A stretch of DNA of 64,000 nt from positions 62,001-126,000 of the forward strand of contig JAPJBO010000598.1 of assembly GCA_030068145.1 (NCBI GenBank), in the 5' to 3' direction. This document shows positions 51,081-61,700 of the stretch, in pieces; position 1 is the first letter of the stretch; each line of letters opens with the position of its first letter. Under the pieces are notes generated by a model, which was not told the DNA's origin, ran no database searches, and saw only the letters and a list, made by a program, of their open reading frames with translations. This DNA comes from Diplonema papillatum (lineage: Eukaryota > Euglenozoa > Diplonemea > Diplonemida > Diplonemidae). The position numbers and the translations under genes are program-made.

Positions 51081-53970
51081 CCCCGGCCTGTCCAGGCGTC
51101 TTCAAGTACAGATTGCTGCAACTTTGGCACTCGTGTATCTACTTCGCTTTCGGGGTGTGTTGGCGCCGTCGCTTCCTGAACTTCCTCTGCGGCCTCGTGC
51201 GGTTGAGGGTTTTTTTTGCCGGGTCGCCGTCATCTTTCCGCTCGAGGAAAATACCATTAACTTGGATCACACCCCACTTGCGCCTTGACTTGTAGCTAGC
51301 GAAAGGAAAATGTACGTGACAGAAGAACAGAAAATAGCGGATAACCTTGCTAACCCGTACCGGTGCTCCCAGCAAAAGGTCCAAGTGGAAAGCACCCCGG
51401 CCTGTGAGAAGTCACTCTGCTCTACGCCCTCGTGTGATGATCTCGCTCGACGTTGGTGTCGTTCATCGGCATGGTGCTCGGTCGAGAAGAAGACCGCTGG
51501 AGTGCAGATGGGAGCCGGCGCAGAAGCCTTTTGGGCACTTGACTTCCGCGTGTGGGTACCAAATTCAGCGTTGCAACATAAGTAGCCAACACAAGTACAA
51601 TGTCGGAATATGTGCAAAGAACCTTTACGAAGGGTGTTAAAAGTCCATGAGTGGTGAGTTGAAGATGCGTTCAAATCTCCATCATTGCTTTCATGTTTAA
51701 GCCGTCTGGACCTGTTCGGACCGTCCAAATTTCTGCTGCGAGACGGAGTCCTCTTTGGGAAACGAGCTTCTCCTGAGAAACTCTTCACTGAGAAGTCCCG
51801 GTTTGTTGAGGTTCGAATGCAGAATATCTGTAGCGATGGCCTACATTAATCACCCGGGTTTGTTGAAGTTCGAATGCAGAATATCAGTAGCGATGCCCTG
51901 CATTAATCACCCGGGTTTGTTTGCGCGTGTATGTACTTGCCGTGGTTTGACTTCTCTTGAATTTTCTGGCATCAAAGAGCGGACCTGACCTCCACGACGC
52001 ATCACCTCCCCGCCGACACTTCGTGTACTCCCCTCCGTACCCACGCCGATTCACCGCGTATTTACCCCGGTTCAAAAATGATCTCTTTTCGTGCTCTTTT
52101 CTTTTTTGAAAGCATGCAAATCCTGCGGGAATATTTGTGCAGACCTCTTGAGTTTATGGTAACAAGCTTGCTTGATTGTATCAAAAAGTGTCGGATGGCA
52201 GCGTGCTGTGCTAAATCACTCAAAACAGGGTTCACACACGTACGCACAAACAAGCTCACGGCTGCAGGAGTCCCAAAACTTAGCTCGCCTGGAGCAGGAC
52301 CCTCCTTTTCCGGCAAAAACGGAATTTCAAGCGAACTTTAACTCTAAAAAACCCCCGCCTCCTGGAGACAGTATTTGGTATGGCTGCAACGAAGGTTGGC
52401 AGCGGTTTAACACACGCGGACCGAAGTTGCATAAACAAAAGGTCAAGAGCTGCAACTATTTTCTGCTCCCGCCACCCCGCTTCTGCCTGCGTAGCACATG
52501 CATTCTCCGTGTATCCCTCTCACAACTCAACCAAGCATACGCATGCCTTCTCACGTGTACCCCTTCCACAGGCTTCCACAAGTGTGTTACAGCAAGAAGA
52601 ATTCTTGCATTTGTTCATGGATGGACAGATACTTGCTGTTCGGTCTGCATCTACCGAAATATCTCCCTGCACATGCGAGACGGCTGTTCCAATATGAGGC
52701 AGTCCGCTCACGCGTTTTTCGGTATGTTGTTGTTGCCAGATCTGTGTGCAGTCTGCATCTGCCTCTGGTGAAGGTCACATCTTACGATGCAGCCGGTTCT
52801 TACGGGGCCGGTCTACATCACGCACGCGTGCGTACACCTGAGCCTGCACGCTTTCAAACAACTGCGAACAACGCTTTGCACTTACACGTCGTCTTGTTTC
52901 CTCTTATTTCACGAATCCAGAATTCTGCCCGGCCCTCTGTGCGTTGAAGGGGCACCGCCCCTGCAAACGTTAATGCTCCCGTCCTTTGTCTGGCCCGTTC
53001 TTTTTTACCTCCGGAGAAGCTCGAGGACAGGCTTTGGCGTGACAGGCGACACAAAAGCTGCGACATGTCTTCACAACAATACCGGCGAGGGCCTGCGAAC
53101 AAAGCCGCGCTTCTGTATCCTGCGTGCACACGGAAGACGGCTGGACACAACCGAACCAACACCCTCACCACTCTGAACAGTCACAACACTCTCAACACTT
53201 TTAATAAACAGTCGGCAATGGGCGACATCGACACACGCACAAGTACACGTACTGCCACTACCGCTGATACGATACGCACATAAGGAGCCTTTACGACAAT
53301 GGTCACCCGGAGATTATAAACCCGAATCTAAGTGAACTTACACTCTAATAAATACTAAGACTCAATAATCACCATTCACAACGCACCACCCAGCATGTCA
53401 AGTGTCGATCAACGCTAAGTCCGTCCAGGTTGGTGCAGGCCTCGCCCAACCCGAAGCAAACAGTACGGTCCTCAGTCTTCACCTCCTCTTCTCCCTGTTT
53501 TTCTCCCCGCTGCACATCTTCGCACGGTCTATTGTGTGCTTCGTCTTCCTGCACTTGGGAGTGCGGTGCCTCTTTTAACCTTTTCCGTTCCCGATGACAA
53601 TCGCACACTGCCGTCGGATAATCGCATGGGTAGGTAACGTCTCAACGGGGATTTGGAACGTGATAATTAAATACTATGTAACGCCCGCACCCACGCGGCG
53701 TTGACTGTGGCTGGTCTTTGAAAGGACTGCCTTGATGCTATTTTGACCAAACTCACGCTAAGCTGGCTGCTCACTCATAAGGGTGTACGGCGGTACGACG
53801 GTGCAGTTGCCCGCATCCAACCGGCAGGTCGCACCTTATGAGTGAAGCAGCATCTGGTCGATGGTCGTTGTTCTGTTCTCGTCTAAGGGGGCGATTCCAA
53901 AGAGACCACACGGGATGGGGTTTCGCAAGTGAATCGCTGCTCCGTGGAGGATCTTCCACGTCTGCTGCAT
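51081..53970. other. No recognisable gene; one 57-bp tandem duplication
   Basis: The duplication is at 51797-51912 (TTGTTGA.GTTCGAATGCAG units). Several short ORFs lack domains and consistent codon bias. Confidence 0.5.
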
Positions 53971-53973
53971 TGC

Positions 53974-54002
53974 TGTAGGTGAACCTGCAGCAGGATCATT
54001 AC
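53974..54002 (+). pseudogene. 18S rRNA 3'-end relic
   Basis: GTAGGTGAACCTGCAGCAGG then ATCATTA matches the universal 3' end of eukaryotic 18S rRNA with two changes. Upstream sequence does not match 18S, so only the last ~29 bases are present. Confidence 0.7.
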
Positions 54003-54167
54003 CAAGTATTTCAATCTTCTGAATGGAATGAGCAAACGACTTTCAACCAGATTGGAAACCGAGGATCCAGACATAGTCATGCAGGAAGTCGAAAATCCCG
54101 ACCACTCGGAAAGGCAAAACAACTGTTCCCCTCGGCTCAACTGCGGTTGATCGAGGGCGACGACATC
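54003..54167 (+). other. ITS1-like spacer
   Basis: Lies between the 18S end and a 5.8S start, with a normal ITS1 length. No conserved sequence to test. Confidence 0.55.
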
Positions 54168-54215
54168 AATTGCACTTATCGGTGGATGTCTTGGCTCTGG
54201 GAACGGCGAAGGCGC
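54168..54215 (+). pseudogene. 5.8S rRNA 5'-end relic
   Basis: ATCGGTGGATGTCTTGGCTC matches the start of 5.8S rRNA; a weak match (GAACGGCGAAG) follows and then it is lost. With the 18S end in the right order and spacing, chance is very unlikely. Confidence 0.65.
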
Positions 54216-54435
54216 GAGAGTCAACGGCAATTGTGGAAAAGTGTACACAGGCTCAGCTCTTCTTAAAATGAGCTCGCACAAGACAAGAATCCGCGAAGGA
54301 ATTCATGCTATCAGAGTTCCGCTTCTCACCAGCTGCCGGGACTGCTGTGTCAGCAACTTCAGCTCGGCCGCGCATTCTGCGTGCACTGCAGCACTTTGCA
54401 GCGTCCCTCAGACTCAGAGTCAGAGCCCATAAAGC

Positions 54436-54490
54436 TGCGAGCATGCAGTGTTTGTCTAAACATTAAACTGCAACTTGCCTCCCCCCCGCA
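54436..54490 (+). repeat. Diverged palindrome-rich short repeat
   Basis: GCATGCAGTGTTTGTCTAAA and the ATTAAACT...CCCCCCC end match the family at 60118-60350. Confidence 0.55.
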
Positions 54491-54496
54491 GCAATT

Positions 54497-54650
54497 CTGG
54501 CCAGCCAAAGTCAGTGAAAGAGTGAAAGAGTACGCACAGTAGTGCGTAGAGAAAAAAGAACGAGTGCAAAAGAACGGACCACTGCAGAATTTCTTGTTTT
54601 TCCTTATCCTTCAAAAAACAGCGCCAAGAACAACGACCCCCCGCAACATT
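54497..54650 (+). repeat. Leader/tail repeat, second copy
   Basis: Matches 30297-30449 (GAAAGAGTACGCACAGTAGTG..., AACAACGACCCCCC). Possibly a solo RT-USP element tail or a shared gene leader. Confidence 0.6.
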
Positions 54651-54685
54651 TCTACCGTCGAAACAAGAATCCGGTGGAGGCACAA

Positions 54686-55000
54686 ATGACCGGCGGCGAC
54701 GCGTCTCTGGTGCAGAAGTATGTGGACCAACCGGTGGGCCCTTCGCCCGCGGGCATGTACGCCTTCTTCACGGAGCACCCCGAGCTGGCAACGGAAGAGA
54801 ACCTGGCGCTGCTCCGCGCCTCGCTCGCCGGTACACCGACAAACAAAGCGAAGCTGAAGATATGCGCGATGGAGTTCTGCGTGAAGCACGGCCCGACCCA
54901 GTTCTTCGAATCCCTCTCGACCAACCCGCCCGATGCGATCAGCCTCGAGTTCAAGCAGAAGCTGTTCGACGGCCTGCATCAGGGCCACACGCACGGGTAG
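54686..55000 (+). CDS. Unknown 104-aa protein
   Basis: ATG at 54686 to TAG. I do not recognise the family. The sequence is helical in character (SLVQKYVDQPVGPSPAGMYAF, ENLALLRASLAGTP), with a strong G/C bias at third codon positions unlike the surrounding DNA, which supports real coding. No signal peptide or membrane segment is seen. It ends in HQGHTHG. It could be a complete small gene or the first exon of a longer one. Confidence 0.5.
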   Translation: MTGGDASLVQKYVDQPVGPSPAGMYAFFTEHPELATEENLALLRASLAGTPTNKAKLKICAMEFCVKHGPTQFFESLSTNPPDAISLEFKQKLFDGLHQGHTHG

Positions 55001-55295
55001 GTCAGCCTGAGACGGGGGCTGGCACCGCAAGCATTTGCCTGCGCGCCCGGCCATGCGATCCCGCAACTCACGCGGGCGTGCGCTTGCGTGCCTCAATGCG
55101 GGGGAAAAGCTTCATGGCAGGTACGCTGGTCAAAATGCGGGCTTCGTTCTAACCACCCATCAACGTTCTTGGTTGAAGCAGCTGGCTGCTCCGCGGCTCG
55201 CTCGGCGGTGTATCGAAAACGTTGGCGGAGCTGAAGCTATGCGTGTGCGTGTGCGAGGCGAAGGGGGCAAACGGTGGGGCCGGCGTTTGTCAGTT

Positions 55296-56467
55296 TTTTA
55301 CAAAAGCGTCAGCTTGAACGGAAATGCTCGACGATGCTGCCCGACAAAGAACAGAAGGGATCCCAGCTGTAACTACCGAACCACGTGTTAAACAGACGTG
55401 AGGTCATGCGGGTCTACCCGTACACGACAAATCACACAAACACAACAGGTCAAAGTCCTGAGTGAGAAAACAACACGGTGGTGTAAGCGAAGAACAAACC
55501 CCTCCAACCTCGCTGTGGGCAAGTGGATATGAGGAGCTCGCTCAAGGCGTCCACGCTTCCTTCAGTTTCAGGTAACCGCAGATGCTCCCGCGGGTTGCGA
55601 GTTGGGGTCCGTGTCCAATTGGGGTGATGCCCTGTGCAGCACCTCGTGATCCCTTCGTTGCCAGCTCACACTCGTCGCTCTGTGGGCTGAGCAGTATTGC
55701 ATCCGCGGCCTCTGGCCATCTTCTTCACGATGGTGCCGGTTGTACCGACAACAGGTCTCCGCCGGTAGGCGCTTCGTGTGTCTGTGTGTATGTGTGTGCT
55801 ACGTTAAGTACGGTGTGAGCTTGTTGACTAACCCGAGGCAGAATATCCTTTTGGCTCACCTACTGTGTGCTCGGTGAAGAAAAACCTTCTTTGCGCACCT
55901 TTCTTCTTCCCTCGCACCCGAGCGACTTCCGAGCTTAAGAAGCAGCGCGGATGGAGAGATGGGCAGAATAAACGGCCGCGCGCGCAACTCTGTGGCGCTG
56001 ACTGTTTCCGGTTGTGGACGTGGGGTCACTGCGTTCCACAGACGAGAGCCTAATCCCCAAAAAGCCGATCGGGACCGTGGCATGACCCTGGTACGACCCT
56101 GCGTGAGTCTGGCCTCAAAAAGTGCCTTCAAAGGATCCAGCTCGGATTGCCGTTTTCCGACTTCATCGGGGACTCCGGGATCGACGTTGCTGCTTCGACT
56201 CCGAATGGAAGGGAGGACATATAGAGGTAAGGGGCAAATACAATACAAGCACATTCTGATTTGTTCTTCGCTTACACCGCCGTGTATTGCTTTCTCACTC
56301 AGGACTTTGACCTGCTGTGTTTGTGTGATTTGTCGTGTCGGGGTAGACCCGCATGACCTCACGTCCGTTCAACACGTGGTTCGGTAGTTACAGCACTTGG
56401 GATCCCTTCTGTTCTTTGTCGGGCAGCATCGTCGAGCATTTCCTTTCAAGCTGGCGCTTATGTAAAA
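55296..56467. mobile_element. 1.17-kb non-autonomous element with ~200-bp TIRs
   Basis: 55296-55500 and 56255-56467 are inverted copies, starting near TTTTACAAAAGCGTCAGCTT and containing AACTACCGAACCACGTGTT and CAAATCACACAAACACA. The ~750-bp interior has no ORF with a recognisable domain. No clear target duplication. Confidence 0.8.
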
Positions 56468-56471
56468 GTAC

Positions 56472-56664
56472 CATGCACCTTGTGTCTTTTTGGAAAACGC
56501 TGCCGCGGGGCCGATGACCCCCAAGATTTTTTTTTTGGAATTTACTTTTTTTGCTCAACTAGCGCAACTTCATCAAAAAGCACCACAGTTTTTGTTCCAA
56601 ATTTATTTTTTTCAAAAACCCAAAATTTTCCAGAAAAAATGGGTGGCCATTTTTTTTTTGTCGT
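56472..56664 (+). mobile_element. Diverged CATGCAGGGTC MITE
   Basis: ACCTTGTGTCTTTTTGGAAA, GCGGGGCCGATG and the poly-T/GTTCCAAA core are recognisable, but both ends are eroded. An old copy. Confidence 0.75.
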
Positions 56665-56963
56665 ATAAGATCGAAGATCTTAGAAGATTAATACTATTCC
56701 GACGAGAACTAACTCTTGTACAAAGGTTATTACCCCGTCGCTCCCGAGAAGAACACCGTAATTTTACCCCTCGCTTGCCCACCCACCCTTGCCCATTCTT
56801 ATCTTCAAGTCCAGTGTCCTGAGGCGTCACGAAGAAGTTCGTGGCATACACACGAGAATCTCTGCATGACCTTTCTACGTTTGTTACGCACCATCAATCT
56901 GACATCACGCAGCAGCAAGGACGAGAGCAGCGAGTACGGAGCAGCGAGACGGGCGAGGAGGAG

Positions 56964-57201
56964 AGTATGATGGGTCTAAATCCCTCTTACCAAAAAGACA
57001 CAAGTGCATGGTACCTCGGCGAGAGAACCGAGTACTTCCGAACAGAGGCCAACAACGTCTTCGGCCGTGGTGCGCAGTGGCACCTCCGGGAGAACCAGAT
57101 CAAGCTGTACCAGCTCATCGGGCACGACCTGAACAACCCCAACAACCCGTGGAAGGACCAGATCAAAGTGAAGATCAACACCGCCGAGTCCACGTACTTG
57201 G
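56964..57201 (+). CDS. Candidate host exon, unknown function
   Basis: The frame (MMGLNPSYQKDTSAWYLGERT...) includes YFRTEANNVFGRGAQWHLRE and KLYQLIGHDLNNPNNPW, and from ~57040 nearly all codons end in C or G, unlike the flanks. A donor candidate ttg/gtagga follows near 57202. No family recognised. The frame runs on to 57524 but loses this bias, so the exon probably ends earlier. Confidence 0.45.
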
Positions 57202-57732
57202 TAGGAGGCCCCGCTTGGGTGTTCCCGTTCCGACGCCACCCTCTCCAGTACCTGGCGCCCAAGCCCCGGAGAACGATCCTTGCTCGTGCTACCCAGCCAC
57301 GCAACCTGTTGCCACACGAAAGGACCCGTCAACACCACCGGCGTCGCTCTCGTCACACACGAGGAAGCCGATTCCGCAATTCTTGCTGCACAATGGAACA
57401 AGGGAGGTTTTCAAAGGTGACCGAAGGCGAAGCAGCAAGCGGTGACAATGCCAGTTGTATCTTCCCAGCAGCAGGAAAAGCTAGCTGCAAAGAACTGCCT
57501 ACCACTGTCTTTCGCGGCTATTAACGTCAGACATTCGCTGCATCCTGACTTTACAGCCCTGGTCACCAATGCAGGAATGCTACGCCTTCTTCAAACGTCA
57601 CAGTACACTGCGGTCTATCAAGAGTTGTTGGTCCCACAGGATTACGCGTTACTAGGAATGGGGTGAACCATTGAAAGGTTGTCCGTGGCGTCGAGGATCG
57701 TGCTCTTGTCAGACACGAGGCCCCCAAACGTT

Positions 57733-57785
57733 GTCATGTCTTTTCATTGACAGTGTTGCGTCTACAAGCATCCAACCATCAATCT

Positions 57786-57831
<46 letters not shown>

Positions 57832-57834
57832 TTT
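57733..57834 (+). repeat. Short repeat ending in a long poly-C
   Basis: GTTGTCATGTCTTTTCATTG, GTGTTGCGTCTACAA and a ~45-base C run, directly joined to the truncated RT-USP copy. The same block, with a shorter C run, is at 59580-59645 before RNase HII copy 2. Confidence 0.85.
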
Positions 57835-58860
57835 TCTTCGGACCACCGGACCATCTGCTACGCCTCGCAGCCGTCGTGGTGCACATGGGGGAGGATACGG
57901 GTAGTTTCAACGTTGCACAAGATACGGGATGGATCCTCTTCGACGACCTGCGAGTTACTTTCGTCGACGACATTCCGTGGGGTGACGTTTACCTCGCGGC
58001 TTTTGTCCGGATCTCCCGGAGTGCCCACAACATGACAGTCCGTGCCCCGTCACCCTCCATGGTGCTTCCTACTCAAGATCGACTGCCCGACTAGTCTGCA
58101 CCCCCAAATTCAGCTGGTAATTTGATGGGCCGACAGTCGGAAGGATCACCTGACTTACTCTACCCCCTTGGTAGTTCACCATCCTGCCCGCCCTTACCGA
58201 ACTCCCAATGTCTGACACCGCATGGTCAGTTGCTTGAGCAGTTGGCGGAGTCCCCGGTGCTGCGATGTCAACACTGCTCCATCGAGTCTACGAAGGATGG
58301 CCAGAAGTTTCAAGGTCTGAGGGGACTCCGGGCGCATGAGAGACGTTGCCGACTCGCGGATGTGAGGTTCTGATCCACGTCGTTTCAGCCTCATCGGATT
58401 CTTGATTGTTGGCTGGTCTGTTTTACACTCCGCACCCGTTTACCCTGACGAACGGGAGAACTCGAAGTGTCTGTACGGGTGAACGCACACTAACATGAGA
58501 GGATGGAGGCACGCATATACCGCCTGGCCCTGTGCTAGGCGTAGTTTGAGGTTGTACTTATTTCCGAACAACCTACCACGAGCTTATCCACCCACACACC
58601 CACCTTTTACCCCTTTCTTTTTGTTTTCTTTTTCCCGCCCGATGTCGCTGATGACTAACGGACCGTCGGACCCGTCCCAACGGGGTTACTTATGGAAGTT
58701 GCAATGAAGGCTTAGACCGGTACGGGCTACATGGCAACCCCTGCTCAACATGTAGAACGTGGGGGGCCCTTGATCACATTCATTACGGGTGTGGTCGTGG
58801 TGTCGGTCGCAATAGTCGCTTTGCTAGCCAAAGAGAGAGATAGAGAGAAAAAGAGCGCCA
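57835..58860 (+). mobile_element. RT-USP retroelement, copy 2 (5'-truncated)
   Basis: Encodes the end of the C19 protease (LRLAAVVVHMGED, WILFDDLRVTFVDDIPWGDV, YLAAFVRI), a stop at 58092, then in frame the linker and the C-terminal finger (LRCQHCSIESTKDG, GLRGLRAHERRC), and the conserved 3' tail. The catalytic His box is altered (TGSFNV instead of SGHFVT), so this copy is dead. It starts at the poly-C junction. Confidence 0.82.
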
Positions 58861-59144
58861 GAGAGAAAAGAAAAGATAACGTTATCTTCCGGAAAAGAAG
58901 GGTTACGCGAACCCCCGAAAAAATAATTACCCTAAAAAAAAATAATTTTTTTTAAAAAAAATAAAAACACAAACCGACGGTGACCCCCAAAACCTTTTTC
59001 AACCTTTCCAATTCCCTTCAAGCTAAACCATTATACAACGACCCCCCCCCCCCCCCATGGTAAAGAAAGTAGAAGGAGAAAAAAGAAGTTGTCGACAACG
59101 AAAGAAAGAAAAGAACAGAAAATAAGACTCTGCATTCCGCGAAG

Positions 59145-59220
59145 AAGACTTGATGCTAGCATCAAACACATGAAAGGCAAGTAGCGCCTGAACACGAAAC
59201 TAAGATTTTCCCCCCGGGGA
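59145..59220 (+). repeat. Palindrome-rich short repeat
   Basis: GAAGACTTGATGCTAGCATC, then ACATG, AGGCAAGTAGCGCCTGAACA and AAGATTTTCCCCCC, immediately before RNase HII copy 1. Confidence 0.8.
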
Positions 59221-59225
59221 AAATG

Positions 59226-59542
59226 AAAATGGGCAAGATGAAGCGCAAAGCAGGCGATGACATTGGGCGCGAACGGGAGTTGGAGGTCGCTGCGAAGAGG
59301 CAGCGTGCGCTGACGGTTGTGGGTGTCGACGAAGCGGGGCGGGGGCCGCTGGCGGGTCCTGTTGTAGTGGCCGCTTGCGCGCTGCCGAAGGGCTTCGACG
59401 GGGCGGGCATCGATGACAGCAAGAAGATCACGCGGGCCAGCATCCGCGAGGCGCTGTTCGAAAGGTTGACGACCGCAGCCGGCGTCCGGTTCGCAGTCAT
59501 CGTCGTGAGCCTCCGGCACGCCGACGGCCGAAACATTTGGGG
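59226..59542 (+). pseudogene. RNase HII first exon, copy 1
   Basis: About 105 codons similar to copy 2 (same MKRKAGD.IGRERELE start, VGVDEAGRGPLAGPVVVAAC, GIDDSKKI) up to HADGRNI, after which similarity to RNase HII and to copy 2 ends. Lies 440 bp upstream of copy 2 in the same orientation: a partial tandem duplication that cannot make a full enzyme alone. Confidence 0.75.
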
Positions 59543-59665
59543 CCTATTTGCGGAATCTTACACCCCTTTCTACCCCCCTAGTTGTCATGTCTTTTACTTG
59601 ACAGTGTTGCGTCTACAAACATAAACTATCAGCCTTCCCCCCCCGGGGAAAAGGAAAAAGGGCAG

Positions 59666-60070
59666 ATGAAGCGCAAAGCAGGCGATGGCATTGGGCGTGA
59701 ACGGGAGTTGGAGATCGCTGCGAAGAGGCGGCGTGCGCTGACGGTTGTGGGTGTCGACGAAGCGGGGCGGGGGCCGCTGGCGGGTCCTGTTGTAGTGGCC
59801 GCTTGCGCGCTGCCGAAGGACTTCGACGGGGCGGGCATCGACGACAGCAAGAAGATTATGCGGGCCAGCGTCCGCGAGGCGCTGTTCGAAAGGTTGACGA
59901 CCGCAGCCGGCGTCCGGCTTGCAGTCAGCGTCGTGAGTCCGCGGCACGTCGACGGCCGCAACATCCTCGCGGCCACCCTGGACGGCATGCGCCGCTGCTG
60001 CCAGTCGTTCGTCGCGAGCAAGCCAATCGAGCACTGCGCCTTGCCCACGTGCACAACAGCATCAGACGAC
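59666..60070 (+). CDS. rnhB: RNase HII (bacterial type), first exon, copy 2
   Basis: ATG at 59666. VVGVDEAGRGPLAGPVVVAAC contains the catalytic Asp-Glu of motif I; GIDDSKKI is the substrate-contacting Asp-Ser-Lys; RNILAATLDGMRRCCQ matches the following family helix. The enzyme would cut RNA in RNA-DNA hybrids. The rest, including the two later catalytic Asp residues, is not found; a splice donor may lie near 60050, but downstream DNA holds only short repeats. The VDEAGRGPLAGP form is nearer bacterial/organellar RNase HII than eukaryotic RNase H2A, suggesting organelle origin or transfer. Confidence 0.7.
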
Positions 60071-60117
60071 GAGGACGAGGTTTGCCTCTTCCCAACCCCC
60101 CCAAGACAACATCTTCC

Positions 60118-60350
60118 TCGAAGAAGACTTGATGCTAGCATCAACCATGCATGAGAGGCAGTGCTCTGCCTAATCATTATACTAAGATTTTCCCCCCAAG
60201 ACAACATCTTCCTCGTAGAAGACTTGATGATAGCATCAACCATGCATGAGAGGCAGTGCTCTGCCTAAACATTAAACTAAGCCCCAGCATCAAACATGCA
60301 TGAGAGGCAAATTTTGCCTGACCATGTACCTAAGATCTTCCCCTGGCTAG
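60118..60350 (+). repeat. Palindrome-rich short repeat, three copies
   Basis: Consensus: GAAGACTTGATGCTAGCATC, ACATGCATGAGAGGC, hairpin AGGCA...TGCCT, ACTAAGATTTTCCCC. Contains the perfect palindrome TTGATGCTAGCATCAA in its best copies. Confidence 0.85.
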
Positions 60351-60825
60351 CCATAACCCATAACGAAAGCGTGCACCAAATATACAACCCGTAACCACAT
60401 AGCCCTTTCTTGCTCTAAGAGAACCTATCATCATGAACGGTCACACGGAAATTCTTGGTGTCGGTCGCAACACTTACAAACATGGCTAGCCGTAGTTAAA
60501 GTGTATAAGCATACCTACTACCCTCATACCACCCGCCTCACAGCCTCAATGGTCAACCGGAGACCCTAAAACACCGAACCTCTAAACCACAATAAACGCT
60601 GGAAACCCTAAACCCCCGGAATTTCGAGCGAACTTTAACTTAAAAAAAACCCCTTGAGTTTTAAAACGCTAAAAAGCAGCGTTCGCAGTAAAGATAAACG
60701 GTAAAGGGGGGGTAGACCTACTATCCAGGGGGACCTATTATCCTAGGATAATAGGTCGACTGGTTTTGGAGATAAATTTAACTTGAGACAAAACCATATC
60801 GGAAGCACTTAAGTGGGGAAAATAT
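60351..60825. other. No gene seen
   Basis: Contains a word shared with the RT-USP tail (GGTGTCGGTCGCAACAC near 60459). Otherwise unique AT-rich DNA. Confidence 0.5.
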
Positions 60826-60839
60826 TTATCGGAACGTTT

Positions 60840-61016
60840 CCGATAAATATTTTTTTGTTTCCGATAAATATTTTTTGTTTCCGATAAATATTTTTTTTTG
60901 TTTCCGATAAATATTTTTTGTTTCCGATAAATATTTTTCTGTTTCCGATAAATATTTTTTTGTTTCCGATAAATATTTTTTTTGTTTCCGATAAATATTT
61001 TTTTGTTTCCGATATA
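60840..61016 (+). repeat. GTTTCCGATAAATATTTTTT minisatellite
   Basis: Nine units of 19-22 bp. Two further units lie at 61868-61916. Confidence 0.95.
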
Positions 61017-61038
61017 GCTATTTTTTACCGGTAAATAA

Positions 61039-61145
61039 GGGGCCTTTTTGTCCCGAGGGCAAGTTTTTTTCACGAGACGAGCCCTCGGGCGAAGCCCGAG
61101 GGCTCGTCTCGTGAAAAAAACTTGCCCGAGGGACAAAAAGGCCCC
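61039..61145. repeat. Large near-perfect hairpin
   Basis: 52-base arms (61039-61090 and 61094-61145) separated by GAA, with two mismatches. The arms run GGGGCCTTTTTGTCCC...CGAGCCCTCGGGC. Confidence 0.95.
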
Positions 61146-61321
61146 TTGACCGGTACAACGTAATTTTTTTACCGGCTGGATTTTTTTTGCCTGCCGCTGA
61201 ACAGCTGCAATGAGGCCCAGGAGCAAAAGGAAACGGAATGAGCATTCCTCACCACAAGACAACATGCTACAAGGGTTGTGCTAAGAAAGGGCGGTGTTCA
61301 TGAACACCTCGCTTCTCAGTC

Positions 61322-61700
61322 TCACTCTGAGAAGGAACTGCCAGCCTTCAGGCGTGCTGCCAGCTTTGGGTACTTGTCTTTCAGAGTGACGCCGAATTCT
61401 GAGGTGTGCTTTGCATTCAGCATGCTGTAGATTGACCACATGGTTGAAGGCTTGAAGCTGCGGTCGTCTACCAGGTGCTTGAAGAAGGTTGCGTACTGTG
61501 CCTCCGTCGGCTGCTTCTTGGATGGCTTTCCCGAGAGGGGCTTTGGGTACTTGCAGTGAACTTGAATGTAGTCTATGAAGTCCCTCCACACCAACGTGTA
61601 ACGTTGCCTGGACTTCTCCGGCAGAGCGCTGTCGCTGCTTTCGCCTTCAGAGCTTTCGGGACTGGAGTCGCTGACTCCTTCTTTTCACCTTCGGCATTTT
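61322..61700 (-). pseudogene. Crypton-like tyrosine recombinase, N-terminal fragment
   Basis: Minus strand: MPKVKRRS, then after a frame change SDSSPESSEGESSDSALPEK, SRQRYTLVWRDFIDYIQVH, and a core-binding-like region (FFKHLVDDRSFKPSTMWSIYS) to a stop at 61322. P-S-T-x-W-S-x-Y-S-M-L is typical of the N-terminal domain of stand-alone eukaryotic recombinases as I know them. The catalytic domain is missing and a frameshift separates the start from the domain. Confidence 0.5.
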
